Positions 20,659-29,903 of a stretch of 64,000 nucleotides of DNA are shown here, one piece after another; the first letter of the stretch is position 1; every line of letters begins with the position of its first letter. A program made the position numbers and the translations under genes. The notes below the pieces were generated by a model, which was not told the origin of the DNA, ran no database searches, and worked only from the letters and a program-made list of their open reading frames with translations. Source of the stretch: an uncultured Bacteroidota bacterium (GTDB taxonomy: Bacteria; Bacteroidota; Bacteroidia; Flavobacteriales; Flavobacteriaceae); NCBI GenBank assembly GCA_902518355.1, contig CABYFY010000007.1, positions 1 to 64,000 of the forward strand, in the 5' to 3' direction.

Positions 20659-21009
20659 TTAATTAATATAATTTGATTTAATAAAATAGTTAATAATTGC
20701 TTTTTTCATGAGAATTGTTTGCTCTCCTGGCTTTAGATTTGGTAATTTTTTAATTAGCTTATAGTGAGGCCAGCCATCTTCGTCTATAAAATCAAATTCA
20801 TAATATCCATAATCACTTAATAATTTACAAACAGCTATATGTATAACCTCCATTTTCCTTTGCTTGTTAAGTCTTTTTTGAAATTGACCTAATTCCTGTA
20901 ATCCAATCAAAAAAATTATTGAATCTAAATCGATTATTTGGTCTTCTGAAAAATCAACAGAAAGTTTATTTTTTAAATTATCCCACTTTATTTTTAACTC
21001 AGATTTCAA
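20659..21009 (-). CDS. Conserved hypothetical protein next to pheS
   Basis: A 116-residue soluble protein with no signal peptide or membrane helix. I do not recognise a named family. A mixed charged helix (about 1-60, with KRLNKQRKMEVIHIAVCKLL) is followed by a short beta-like segment rich in aromatic residues (YGYYEFDFIDEDGWPHYKLIKK). The gene is preceded by the TTAACTT repeat region and probably shares a promoter with pheS. Confidence 0.75.
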   Translation of the reverse strand: MKSELKIKWDNLKNKLSVDFSEDQIIDLDSIIFLIGLQELGQFQKRLNKQRKMEVIHIAVCKLLSDYGYYEFDFIDEDGWPHYKLIKKLPNLKPGEQTILMKKAIINYFIKSNYIN

Positions 21010-21012
21010 TGC

Positions 21013-21075
21013 TTAACTTTATTGCAATATTAACTTTACTAATATAAAGAAGTTAATATTTATTAAATTAACTTC
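21013..21075. promoter_or_regulatory. Cluster of four TTAACTT heptamers in a divergent promoter region
   Basis: TTAACTT occurs at 21013-21019, 21030-21036 and 21068-21074, and inverted at 21050-21056. The last two form a 9-bp inverted repeat, GAAGTTAAT (21049-21057) with ATTAACTTC (21067-21075). The region lies between the divergent hypothetical/pheS transcript and cvpA. A regulator site is inferred; in AT-rich DNA some recurrence is expected by chance. Confidence 0.4.
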
Positions 21076-21090
21076 AATGAATATTTTATT

Positions 21091-21588
21091 ATGAGTTACC
21101 TAGATCTTTTTTTCGGATTAATAATTGCCTGGGGAGCTTACAGTGGTTTCTCAAAGGGATTAATAAAAGAATTAGCTTCAATAGTAGGAGTTATTGCGGG
21201 GATATTCTTAGCAAAAAATTTCTACCCATACTTAGATTTAAAACTAAAACCGATTTTTGAATCTGACGCAAATTTTATTTCCATTCTTTCAGCTACAGTA
21301 ATTTTTTTGATAACAATTATGCTGTTCAAAATTATTGCTAAAATTTTAACAAAACTCTTAAAAATAATTGCACTTGGATTACTAAATAGAATTATTGGAT
21401 CTGTTTTCGGAGTTATAAAAACTATCCTTCTTTTATGTATTGTGGTTTTTATATTTTCAAATATTAATAGGCTAATAAGTATAATTGAAGCAGAAAAACT
21501 TAACCAATCTTTTTTTTACCCAAAAATTGAAAAAATCAATAATCTAATAATTGAAAGTAATTATAGGGAAAATGGTAATGAGGAATGA
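21091..21588 (+). CDS. CvpA family membrane protein
   Basis: Inner-membrane protein of 165 aa with four hydrophobic helices. The N-terminal pattern YLDLFFGLIIAWGAYSGFSKGLIKELASIVG is typical of CvpA, as is the Gly-rich ALGLLNRIIGSVFGVIKT. Relatives are tied to colicin V export and envelope stress, but the function in Bacteroidota is not settled. Its last 28 nt overlap the end of the convergent carbonic-anhydrase-like gene. Confidence 0.85.
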   Translation: MSYLDLFFGLIIAWGAYSGFSKGLIKELASIVGVIAGIFLAKNFYPYLDLKLKPIFESDANFISILSATVIFLITIMLFKIIAKILTKLLKIIALGLLNRIIGSVFGVIKTILLLCIVVFIFSNINRLISIIEAEKLNQSFFYPKIEKINNLIIESNYRENGNEE

Positions 21589-22022
21589 TGAAGATCTATT
21601 ACCAGCTTTCCATCATTTAATTTATAACCAAATGTAAATTCCACCTTTACTACATTGTCTGAACCATCCTTGAAAAAGTAATTTCCCATTGCAATAGCTC
21701 TACTATCTTCTATAATATATCCTGAATTTTCAAAATTTACATCAACCCAGGGCTTCATAGCAAAACCATCATCTTCAGAACAAAAAGAATCATCTCCACC
21801 TAAGAAATATGATAATGCCATTTTAAATGTTGGTCTAAATTGTTCAACAGATGCTTTTGTCGGTTTGAATAATACATCATGATTTTCAAAATCATACATT
21901 TCATTTAAAAATGAAGTAGTGTATTGAATGCACTCCGAATTGTTATGCTTTAAACTTCCGATTCTTATAATTCCTTCGCCCCATTTTTTTTGAGCTTCAT
22001 GAATTAATTCTTTTGTTATCAT
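21561..22022 (-). CDS. Iota-class carbonic anhydrase-like / CaMKII-association-domain protein
   Basis: A 153-residue NTF2-like protein. Three stretches match my memory of the COG4337 group that includes iota carbonic anhydrases: VLFKPTKASVEQFRPT (50-65), AMGNYFFKDGSDNVVKVEFT (111-130), and GKLVIDLHHSSLPF with the HHSS motif at 145-148. Members of this group have often been labelled phosphoribosyl-AMP cyclohydrolase, which the sequence does not support. If active it would interconvert CO2 and bicarbonate, perhaps without metal. There is no signal peptide, so it should be cytoplasmic. Its ATG overlaps the batE stop (ATGA), making it the last gene of the Bat operon. Enzyme activity is inference. 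Confidence 0.65.
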   Translation of the reverse strand: MITKELIHEAQKKWGEGIIRIGSLKHNNSECIQYTTSFLNEMYDFENHDVLFKPTKASVEQFRPTFKMALSYFLGGDDSFCSEDDGFAMKPWVDVNFENSGYIIEDSRAIAMGNYFFKDGSDNVVKVEFTFGYKLNDGKLVIDLHHSSLPFSL

Positions 22023-22810
22023 ATTATCTTAATTTCTTTATTATTAATCCAGCCTTCTTGACCATTTACTAATTTTATTTTTACCCATTCTTCATTGAAA
22101 CTATCAATGATCTTTACTTTAGTACCTAGATGCAAATTAAGTAAATTCTCACTTCTTTCATTTGGCTCTGCTTTTATTTCAGTTTTTGTTGAAAAGATAA
22201 TTGCATATTGTTCAACATGATTTTTTTCATAGGCATGAAAGCTAATCTTCAATATAGTGCCAACTAGAATAAATAAAACGAATAAAAAAGTAAATAAAGC
22301 TCTTTTAAAATTAGGTTCTTTTGAAAAGAAATATAAGACAAATATAATAAGAAACAGGAATGATAAAATTATTGATATGTAGCTCCATGTAGAAAAACTC
22401 AGAGCATTTGAAATTTTATTTAATTGACTTTCGATAAAAGGTTCTGGGATCTTTGTTATATCATCAATAATTGCATTGTTAACCATTTTTAAATTATTGA
22501 TTGCGTCTTTGTCATTAAAATTAAGTTTCAACGATTTTTCGTAAAACAATATACTGTTTGCTATATCATTTAATTTATAAAACGAGTTTCCAAGATTAAA
22601 GTAAAGTTCGGCCGAATGAAATCCTGAATCTAAAATTTGATAATATAGATCTATTGATTTTTCATATTTTGATTCATTATAAAGATTATTGGCCTCGGTG
22701 AATTTATCGTTCAAATCAGAAAAATCAAGCTGATCTTGACTGTGAAGATTATTTGAGAAAATCATCACAAAAAGAATAAAGACTACATTATGTAAATATT
22801 TTAATATCAT
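22019..22810 (-). CDS. batE: BatE: TPR and SH3-domain membrane protein
   Basis: Bat-operon protein of 263 aa. A signal peptide (1-24) leads into TPR repeats (about 30-110: AELYFNLGNSFYKLNDIANSI). Then come two membrane helices (about 140-195) and a C-terminal SH3b domain (about 205-263, with LNLHLGTKVKIIDSFNEEWVKIK and NGQEGWI). This order fits BatE of Bacteroidota. It lies 3 nt after batD and overlaps the carbonic-anhydrase-like gene. The Bat system has been linked to stress tolerance, but its molecular job is not settled. Confidence 0.83.
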   Translation of the reverse strand: MILKYLHNVVFILFVMIFSNNLHSQDQLDFSDLNDKFTEANNLYNESKYEKSIDLYYQILDSGFHSAELYFNLGNSFYKLNDIANSILFYEKSLKLNFNDKDAINNLKMVNNAIIDDITKIPEPFIESQLNKISNALSFSTWSYISIILSFLFLIIFVLYFFSKEPNFKRALFTFLFVLFILVGTILKISFHAYEKNHVEQYAIIFSTKTEIKAEPNERSENLLNLHLGTKVKIIDSFNEEWVKIKLVNGQEGWINNKEIKII

Positions 22811-22813
22811 TAT

Positions 22814-24571
22814 CTAATATTTTTCAAGCTGCTCAATAAATTGTTTTGTCTTATTATAATCATCGCTCATTGCATCTATATTTAAAGGAGTGTATCTGGC
22901 AAGTTGACAATTTTCAAAAATCTCAAATAATAAATCAACTGTATTTTTTTCTACATTCATTTGCTCAAGCTTAATTTGAATAACTTCATTTTTAAAATCA
23001 GAATTCTTAATTGTTAGCTTTGTCTTTAAGTATATTGTTAATGCTTTGTCAATAGATTCATAGAATTTTTCTTTGTTTCCAATTAGGACCTTTGACTCAT
23101 CTAATAGTTTATTTGTTTTATTTCGGGCAAGCTTTAATTCGTCAATCTTTTTTGAGTTATAGTTGCTAATAAACTTAGTTACAATTATAATTATAAAACA
23201 GATTATTAATGGTGTAATTAGTAAAATCCAATAGAAAATTGAATTAAAAAAAATACCCTCGTTTACTTTTGAAAATTTTGTTTTGGTTTTAAAGGATGAG
23301 AATTGACTCTCAGATAATTGAATTTTATTTGTTTTAATATTCTCAGAGTTATCCTCGGAATCTAAGGAAGATTTGTAAACTCCTTCAACATCGATAAAAA
23401 TCGGATCTGAATAAATGGTTTTATAATCTTCTAACTCAGGATCAAAAAACGAAAATTTTGTTTGTGGGATTGTATACTTTCCAGGGTTATTGGGCACAAC
23501 TGTATATTTATTGTTTATTTTACCCTTAATTCCGTTAGATCTAACCGAAACATTTGATATTTTTTCGGGCTCGTATACCTCTAACGATACTGGTAAAGAT
23601 ATCTTTGGATCATCAAATAAATTAAAATTACCTTTTCCAGAAACAATCAAACTTAATTGAAATGCCTCATCTAATAACAATTCTTTTTTATCTGATTTAA
23701 TCTCAAAATTAAAGTTCCCAACAGCACCAGAAAAATCCAATGGCTTATTGTTAAGTGGTAATGGCTTAACATCAATAGTTGAGCTTCCAGAGGAAACAGT
23801 TTTGTTTACACTAGATGATAAAAGATTTCCAAAAAAATCTCTCCTGTTTGAAGGAACCTGAACAGAAATATCTAAAGTTAATGGCTCAATTTTTAACTTA
23901 CCTGTTTTCTGAGGATACAATAATGTTCTTCGTAATACAACATATCTGTAAGGTTCACCTTTATATGTGCCATTTTGAACATTCAGTGACTTAATATCTA
24001 TATTATTACTCCAAAAATCAGCATATCTTGGAGCTTCCAATTCTCTCCAATTATCAACCCCAGTATCTGGCGCAACATAAAGCTTATATATGACTGAGAC
24101 TGCCTCATTTAAAAAAGGATTACTATCGGATAACTCCGCAACTAAGTGTATCTTTTTATCTGCAATGTAATTTGGATCATTAGGATTTGTTGGTTTATCA
24201 ACGGCGGATGTTACAATAATTTGAACGGGAAGAGTTTTATAAATTTCTCCGTCAACTTCAATGGAGGCCTGACCAATTTCAAAAGAGCCTTTTTCAATTG
24301 GAGATAAAAAATATGAATAGGTTTTAGAGTATGATCTTTTACCGTTAATCCAAGAATTTCTGATTGATTGGCTTGGACCTCCAACAATTCTAAAGTTTTC
24401 AAAAGTTGGGGGTATAAAATTGTCACCATCTTTGTCAACCGAAAACTCTACTTTAACTCTTTCATTTAAACCCAATTGATTCTTACTCAATTTTGTGGTA
24501 AAATTTACTTGTGAAAAGGCTGAAAAGCCAATCAGGAAAACAATTATATTTATAAATTTATTTCTAAACAT
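22814..24571 (-). CDS. batD: BatD family protein
   Basis: Large envelope protein of the Bat operon, 585 aa. A signal peptide (1-20) is followed by repeated immunoglobulin-like beta domains (LNERVKVEFSVDKDG, FRIVGGPSQSIRNSWINGKRS and the BatD-type SYFLSPIEKGSFEIGQASIEV). One membrane helix lies near residues 445-470, and a helical cytoplasmic tail ends the protein. Its start overlaps the batC stop by 1 nt. Confidence 0.9.
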   Translation of the reverse strand: MFRNKFINIIVFLIGFSAFSQVNFTTKLSKNQLGLNERVKVEFSVDKDGDNFIPPTFENFRIVGGPSQSIRNSWINGKRSYSKTYSYFLSPIEKGSFEIGQASIEVDGEIYKTLPVQIIVTSAVDKPTNPNDPNYIADKKIHLVAELSDSNPFLNEAVSVIYKLYVAPDTGVDNWRELEAPRYADFWSNNIDIKSLNVQNGTYKGEPYRYVVLRRTLLYPQKTGKLKIEPLTLDISVQVPSNRRDFFGNLLSSSVNKTVSSGSSTIDVKPLPLNNKPLDFSGAVGNFNFEIKSDKKELLLDEAFQLSLIVSGKGNFNLFDDPKISLPVSLEVYEPEKISNVSVRSNGIKGKINNKYTVVPNNPGKYTIPQTKFSFFDPELEDYKTIYSDPIFIDVEGVYKSSLDSEDNSENIKTNKIQLSESQFSSFKTKTKFSKVNEGIFFNSIFYWILLITPLIICFIIIIVTKFISNYNSKKIDELKLARNKTNKLLDESKVLIGNKEKFYESIDKALTIYLKTKLTIKNSDFKNEVIQIKLEQMNVEKNTVDLLFEIFENCQLARYTPLNIDAMSDDYNKTKQFIEQLEKY

Positions 24572-25383
24572 TACCAGTCTTTTTCAGAAACAACTTTTGT
24601 GCCTTTTTGTTTCTTATCATTCACTTTTGCTTGAACTTTCTTTTCAGCATTTTCCATAGCCTTCAATAAATTTTTAATCTGTTGGGGAGAAAGTTTTGAT
24701 TGTTGGTTCTTGTTTTCTTTAGGTTTCTCAGACTTATTATCATCCTTGTTTTGATCGTCTTTATTCTCACTATCCTTATTCTGATCATCTTTATTTTGAT
24801 CGTCTTTATTCTCATTGTCCTTATTCTGATCATCTTTGTTTTGATCGTCTTTACTCTCATTATCCTTATTCTGATCATCTTTGTTTTGATCGTCTTTATT
24901 CTCATTGTCCTTGTTCTGATCATCTTTGTTTTGATCGTCATTTTGCTGTTCCTCTTCACATTTCTTAGCCAGTGCTAAATTGTAACGAGTTTCATCATCG
25001 CCGGGGTCATTTCTCAAAGCATTTTTATACGCTAATACTGCTTCTGAACACATTTCTTTTTTCATTAGAGAGTTGCCCAAATTGTGAAAAGCTTTGTGTT
25101 TTTCGGATTTATTTTTTGCAAGTTTGGTTGATTCTATTTGTCTTGAAATTGCTTCGTCATATAGACCTTCGCTGTAATATTTATTAGATAAATTGAATGT
25201 GGCTCTTAAGTCACTTAGTGAATCGTCAATAGCAACTCTAAAATTCTTTTCAGCTTCCTCAAAGTTGTTTTCAATAAGCTTATTTCCTTTGTTATAAAAT
25301 TTAGCATAATTTTCTGACTGAGAATAAATATTATTTGATGCCAGAATGAAAATAAAAAAGCAAAAAAGTATATTATTTTTCAT
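24571..25383 (-). CDS. batC: BatC: TPR protein with acidic-basic repeat tail
   Basis: Bat-operon TPR protein of 270 aa. Signal peptide at 1-21; TPR repeats at about 24-145 (AFHNLGNSLMKKEMCSEAVLAYKNALRNDPGDDETRYNLALA). From about 148 to 225 it runs into a low-complexity stretch of Asn-Lys-Asp-Asp-Gln units encoded by 45-bp repeats. A short helix near the C terminus (LSPQQIKNLLKAMENAEKKVQ) matches the conserved end of BatC. It overlaps batB by 11 nt and batD by 1 nt. Confidence 0.87.
   Translation of the reverse strand: MKNNILFCFFIFILASNNIYSQSENYAKFYNKGNKLIENNFEEAEKNFRVAIDDSLSDLRATFNLSNKYYSEGLYDEAISRQIESTKLAKNKSEKHKAFHNLGNSLMKKEMCSEAVLAYKNALRNDPGDDETRYNLALAKKCEEEQQNDDQNKDDQNKDNENKDDQNKDDQNKDNESKDDQNKDDQNKDNENKDDQNKDDQNKDSENKDDQNKDDNKSEKPKENKNQQSKLSPQQIKNLLKAMENAEKKVQAKVNDKKQKGTKVVSEKDW
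24749..24935. repeat. 45-bp tandem repeat inside batC
   Basis: The heptamer TTTTGAT recurs at 24749, 24794, 24839, 24884 and 24929, exactly 45 bp apart. This gives four full units and a partial fifth, each coding for a 15-residue block such as NENKDDQNKDDQNKD. Units differ at only a few bases. The frame is kept because 45 is a multiple of 3. Confidence 0.95.
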
Positions 25384-26407
25384 TGAATAAATTTAAGTTT
25401 TTTAACCATATAGTTTTACCATCTCTCATGAAAATATCGATAACTATCAATACAAATCCAATTAAGATAAACCACTGAAATTGGTCTTTAAATTCAGAAA
25501 ATTTTTGTGTATCAAATTCTTTTTTTTCAGTGTTTTCTAAAATTTCAATTACCTCATTTATCACATTTTCAGTTACAGAGCCATCTATGTATTTTCCTTT
25601 GGTTTTATCAGAAATATTTTCAAGATAATTTTTATTAAGTTTTGTAATAACCACCTCCCCATTGATATCTTTTTTATAGCTCATTACAATTCCATTTTTT
25701 TTAATTGGAATGGGTGAGCCCTTTTCTGTTCCGACACCAATCGAGTAAATAATAATATTATTTTTTGCAGCTAAGTCTGCCATTTCATAGGATAAATCAT
25801 TATGATCCTCTCCATCTGAAACAATAAATAATAACCGCTCTGTTGACTGGTCTTTATCAAAATAAGTAGAAGATAATCGGATAGCTTCATCAATGGCAGT
25901 ACCTTGTGATGAAAGCATATCAGTATTCATATTTTGCAAAAACATTTTAGCTGATGAATAGTCAGTGGTTAATGGTAGTTGAGGAAAAGCCTTGCCAGCA
26001 TAAGCTACAATACCAATTCTGTCACCACCCAGATTATTTATAACTTGGCCTACTAGCTGCTTAGATTTTTCTATTCTACTAGGAGCTATATCTTCAGCAA
26101 GCATACTTTTAGAAACATCCACTGCAAAAACTATATCAACTCCTAGTCTTTGAAAAGTCTCAATCTTAGTTCCAATTTTAGGATTAATCATAGCGATTAT
26201 AAACATTGAAATCCCAACTATCATAAAAAATATTTTTATGATAGGTTTTAGATTTGAAATGTTTGGGCTTAATCTTTCCAAATTGGACTTTGAGAAAAAT
26301 AATTTCTGAGTTTTTATTTTCCAAGCTCTGTCAAAAATAAACAGTATGCTGATTAAAATAATCAATAAAAACAACCAAGACCATGATATGTTTTCTAATT
26401 CATACAT
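25373..26407 (-). CDS. batB: BatB: VWA-domain membrane protein
   Basis: Inner-membrane protein with a von Willebrand A domain, 344 aa. Two N-terminal helices (about 10-25 and 60-78), then the metal-site motif VFAVDVSKSMLAED, the second site TTDYSSAKMFL and VSDGEDHND, and a C-terminal helix near 315-332. This is the BatA/BatB layout; it is called BatB by gene order. Overlaps batA by 1 nt and batC by 11 nt. Confidence 0.9.
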   Translation of the reverse strand: MYELENISWSWLFLLIILISILFIFDRAWKIKTQKLFFSKSNLERLSPNISNLKPIIKIFFMIVGISMFIIAMINPKIGTKIETFQRLGVDIVFAVDVSKSMLAEDIAPSRIEKSKQLVGQVINNLGGDRIGIVAYAGKAFPQLPLTTDYSSAKMFLQNMNTDMLSSQGTAIDEAIRLSSTYFDKDQSTERLLFIVSDGEDHNDLSYEMADLAAKNNIIIYSIGVGTEKGSPIPIKKNGIVMSYKKDINGEVVITKLNKNYLENISDKTKGKYIDGSVTENVINEVIEILENTEKKEFDTQKFSEFKDQFQWFILIGFVLIVIDIFMRDGKTIWLKNLNLFNEK

Positions 26408-27405
26408 TATATAAAACTTCTTAGTATTGTTAATTTCATAATCATCTCAAATGCAATTAATATAATTGCAGGTAGAAGGAAGTATCTAAACTTCTCGTCA
26501 ACTGAATAATATTTAAACTCCTCTATCTCTGTCTTTTCTAACTCATCAATATCTGAATAAATTTCTTTTAGTGTTTCATTGTCTGTGGCTCTAAAATATT
26601 TTCCTCCGGTCATTTCAGAAATTTGAGTAAGTAAGTTTTCGTCAATTTCAACCTGAACATTTGCATAATTAAATTTTCCTCTTGCATCAATACCAACCGG
26701 GGATAATGCAAGACCATTTGTTCCCAATCCTATAGAATATATCTTAATTTGAAATTCTTTTGCTAACTCAGCTGCTGTTATAGGGTCAATAAATCCTGCA
26801 TTATTTACTCCATCAGTCAAAAGAATAATTACCTTGCTTTTAGCCTTACTGTCTTTTATTCTATTTACGGAAGTTGCTAGTCCCATTCCAATTGCGGTTC
26901 CACCTTCAATAATATTATTGTATTTTATCTCCCTAAGAGATCTTAATGTTATATTCTTATCAGACGTGAGCGGAGTTTTTGTATAACTTTCACCAGCATA
27001 TTCAACCAGCCCTATTCTGTCTGAAACTCTATTTTTAATAAATTCGTCAGCAACATTTTTTAATGCATCAAGCCTGTTTGGTTTTAAATCTTTTGCCAAC
27101 ATACTTGCAGAAACATCAATTGCCATTATTATATCGATACCACTATTTGTTTTTACTCTAGTTGATGTATCAATTACTTGTGGTCTTGCTAGAGCAATAA
27201 TGACTAATATTAATGAAATCAACCTTAAAAATTTGAATGTTGATTTTAGTTTTGAATAGAAGTTTCCTGAATCACCAAAGGCTTCTGAATTAGAAAATTT
27301 AATCGAGTTTGTTAAATTATCTCTCTTTAGGTAATTCCATAAGACTATTAAAGGAATAATAGCCAATAAAATAAAGTACTCTGGATTTAAAAATTCTAAA
27401 TTCAT
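26407..27405 (-). CDS. batA: BatA: VWA-domain membrane protein
   Basis: First VWA protein of the Bat operon, 332 aa. N-terminal helices at about 10-25 and 58-76, MIDAS motif IIMAIDVSASMLAKDL, then TSDKNITLRSL and LLTDGVNNAGFIDP, and a helix at the C terminus. It resembles BatB closely in layout and the two are presumably paralogues. Its start overlaps the preceding gene by 4 nt. Confidence 0.9.
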   Translation of the reverse strand: MNLEFLNPEYFILLAIIPLIVLWNYLKRDNLTNSIKFSNSEAFGDSGNFYSKLKSTFKFLRLISLILVIIALARPQVIDTSTRVKTNSGIDIIMAIDVSASMLAKDLKPNRLDALKNVADEFIKNRVSDRIGLVEYAGESYTKTPLTSDKNITLRSLREIKYNNIIEGGTAIGMGLATSVNRIKDSKAKSKVIILLTDGVNNAGFIDPITAAELAKEFQIKIYSIGLGTNGLALSPVGIDARGKFNYANVQVEIDENLLTQISEMTGGKYFRATDNETLKEIYSDIDELEKTEIEEFKYYSVDEKFRYFLLPAIILIAFEMIMKLTILRSFI

Positions 27406-29033
27406 TTTTCTTCTTCTTTTAATACTTCAATTGACTTAATAATTCTTTCTCTAATCTCATCAACATATCTTTTTTCATGTGTTAAAAGAATTGCTGTTTT
27501 AAATCCTGTTTCTGTTAAAAAACCAATAACATTATAATTTCCAGATTTATACTTCTTATCACTTATTTTAAAATCTGAAGTTCCTGAAATAAGTAGACCT
27601 TTTCCTTTATTGTTTGTTTCAAATTCCTCATACTTAACAAATATATTTTGAAGTCCCCTACTTTCTAAATTATCCAAACTTGACTCTAAAATTGATTGGA
27701 AATTTTGTGGTTCTATCTTCGTTTGAGAAGAATAGTTTGAGACAAAAAATTCAATAGATTGATTTGAATTCGAGAAATAAAATTGAGATTCCATTTTATA
27801 ATCATCATATAAAAACTCATTATCGTTATTTAATCTTACTAAAGCATCAGGAGTTTCAGCAAATATTCCAGGAGACCCATATTCGGATTTTACCCAAATT
27901 TTATTTAGCAATCTAAGATTCTTATTAAATGTTATCCTATCTAACGAATATTGAAAACCATTTATAAAACCTGAAAAAATAAATAATAAGAAAATTAAAG
28001 AAGCTGCTGAAATTGAAACAATTTTTAGTCTTTCATTTCTCAACTTCTTCTCTGCTTGTTTTTGATAATTTAAATTTTTTAGTTTTTCTTCTTCACTGGG
28101 TTCAGGCAGTAATTGTGAAAAAAGTTGAACCTCTTCATTAATTATGCTAAGGTCATTTTGAATAATATTTTTTTCAGGAATAAATTTTGCAAACTTTACC
28201 AAGTCTGCTCTTTTAAAAACATCTTCAATTCTATTGATAGATTTCTTTGAAATATTAAAAGAATTTATATCGCTTAAGTTTTCTAGTTTTAAGATTAGCT
28301 CACCTGTAGTACTTTCTAAGGCTCTTTCATATACTTCTTTTTCAAAAAAACTTCTTAATGCATATGTTAATTCAGAATAAAACAACTTAATATCTAATTT
28401 CGAATCAAGATTAATTTTTTCTAAATCACTTAATCTTTTCTTAATTAATTCAATAGGTCTTAATGCAGGTTTAATATTTAATAGTGGATTAAAAAAATCG
28501 ACAAGTTGTCTTCTGAAAAAAAGTAAAATCAGGATTAAAAAAAGAGTGAATAGAATAATTGGGTAATTATTCATTAAACGAAGTTTGAAAATTTCTAATG
28601 TTGAGAACTTATCGAATGATGGCTTTATATCGTAGAGACCTTGCTTACTAGTGTCAACTTCAACTAAATTAACTAAGATTTTTTTTGAGTCAGTAGAAAA
28701 TAATTTATCTCCAATTTGAATCTTTATTTTTGGAATGATATATTCTCCTTCATCAAATGATGTAATACCGTATTTCTTTGAAAATAGAAAACCCTCTTCA
28801 ACCTCAGTTGTATCAATCTGATATTCTGAAATTAATTCGAAAGGCACAAACGAAGTTGAATCTGGAAAAATAATATTTTCCACCCTTTCAGAACTGACAT
28901 CAATTGTATAAATAAGTTCTTTTCCTATTAATGTTGAATCAGATTCAACAGAAGCAGTAACATTTTGTGAAATGGATGAAACGCTTTGTAAAAAAACAAA
29001 ACAAATAATTAAAATATTTAGAAGTAGTTTCAT
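27402..29033 (-). CDS. Bat-operon membrane protein (BatD-like N terminus, DUF4381-like middle)
   Basis: A 543-residue envelope protein between the DUF58 gene and batA. Signal peptide at 1-22; a beta-rich periplasmic domain (about 24-125, with SDSTLIGKELIYTIDVSSE); a membrane helix near 155-173; a helical cytoplasmic region (SELTYALRSFFEKEVYERALESTTGELI) like that found after the helix in DUF4381 proteins; and a second helix near 340-358 followed by a C-terminal domain of about 180 residues that I do not recognise. Overlaps of 4 nt with both neighbours place it in the operon. Confidence 0.75.
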   Translation of the reverse strand: MKLLLNILIICFVFLQSVSSISQNVTASVESDSTLIGKELIYTIDVSSERVENIIFPDSTSFVPFELISEYQIDTTEVEEGFLFSKKYGITSFDEGEYIIPKIKIQIGDKLFSTDSKKILVNLVEVDTSKQGLYDIKPSFDKFSTLEIFKLRLMNNYPIILFTLFLILILLFFRRQLVDFFNPLLNIKPALRPIELIKKRLSDLEKINLDSKLDIKLFYSELTYALRSFFEKEVYERALESTTGELILKLENLSDINSFNISKKSINRIEDVFKRADLVKFAKFIPEKNIIQNDLSIINEEVQLFSQLLPEPSEEEKLKNLNYQKQAEKKLRNERLKIVSISAASLIFLLFIFSGFINGFQYSLDRITFNKNLRLLNKIWVKSEYGSPGIFAETPDALVRLNNDNEFLYDDYKMESQFYFSNSNQSIEFFVSNYSSQTKIEPQNFQSILESSLDNLESRGLQNIFVKYEEFETNNKGKGLLISGTSDFKISDKKYKSGNYNVIGFLTETGFKTAILLTHEKRYVDEIRERIIKSIEVLKEEEK

Positions 29034-29893
29034 CGACTTTTAAAATATTTTAATAATTTTTTTTGATAATCATCCTGCGTATTACATTCAATTATTCCAG
29101 ATCCTGACCTTTTAAAATAATCCACAAACTCTCTCCTTTTGGAATTATAATATTCATGGTATTTCCTTCTGATTTTTTTTGAGCTGGTATTTACTGTAGT
29201 TCGTTTTCCGGTTTCATTATCATTTATATCAATAACACCTAAATTTGGAATAATTTCTTCGGTTTTATCATATATTCTAATTCCTGTAACATCATGTCTA
29301 GAGGAAAATATTTTAAGAGAATTTGAATAATCTTGAGCAATAAAATCAGAGATAATAAAAGCGATAGATCTGTTTTTTAAAATATTGGAGACAAACTTTA
29401 AAGGAACATTAATATCAGTCTTTTTACTCTTCGATTTAAATTCTAGCAACTCTCTAATAATTCTTAAGACATGAGATTTTCCTTTTTTTGGGGGGATGTA
29501 TAATTCAACATTATCAGAGAATAAAATTAATCCAACTTTATCGTTGTTTTTAGTTGCTGAAAATGCTAAAGTTGCCGCTAATTCGGTAACATATTCATTT
29601 TTAAAGGCTGTATTAGATCCAAAAAAATTGGAGCCAGAAATATCAATAATTAACATCATTGTTAGCTCTCTCTCCTCCTCAAATACTTTTATAAATGTGT
29701 CGTTATATCTCGCTGTTACATTCCAGTCTATTGCTCTGACATCATCTCCGAATTGGTATTGTCTTACTTCACTAAAAGCCATACCCCTTCCTTTGAATGT
29801 AGACTGGTACTCTCCACCAAAGATGTGGTCTGATAATCTTTTGGTTTTGATTTCAATTTTTCTGACTTTTTTTAGAAGATCTTTTGTTTCCAT
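29030..29893 (-). CDS. DUF58 domain protein
   Basis: Partner of MoxR ATPases; 287 aa, soluble. The DUF58 core is seen in GRGMAFSEVRQYQFGDDVRAIDWNVTARYND, and a VWA-like metal site follows in LTMMLIIDISGSNFFGS. It sits 10 nt after moxR and overlaps the next gene by 4 nt. Role in the MoxR-Bat system is known only in outline. Confidence 0.92.
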   Translation of the reverse strand: METKDLLKKVRKIEIKTKRLSDHIFGGEYQSTFKGRGMAFSEVRQYQFGDDVRAIDWNVTARYNDTFIKVFEEERELTMMLIIDISGSNFFGSNTAFKNEYVTELAATLAFSATKNNDKVGLILFSDNVELYIPPKKGKSHVLRIIRELLEFKSKSKKTDINVPLKFVSNILKNRSIAFIISDFIAQDYSNSLKIFSSRHDVTGIRIYDKTEEIIPNLGVIDINDNETGKRTTVNTSSKKIRRKYHEYYNSKRREFVDYFKRSGSGIIECNTQDDYQKKLLKYFKSR

Positions 29894-29903
29894 TGTTAAG
29901 AGT

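Noticed and set aside
24749..24935. CRISPR-like array
   Set aside because: Units are contiguous 45-bp coding repeats with no unique spacers and keep the batC frame.
24700..24978. Long hydrophobic frame opposite batC
   Set aside because: It is the mirror of the Asn-Lys-Asp-Asp-Gln repeat and has no start context or family match.
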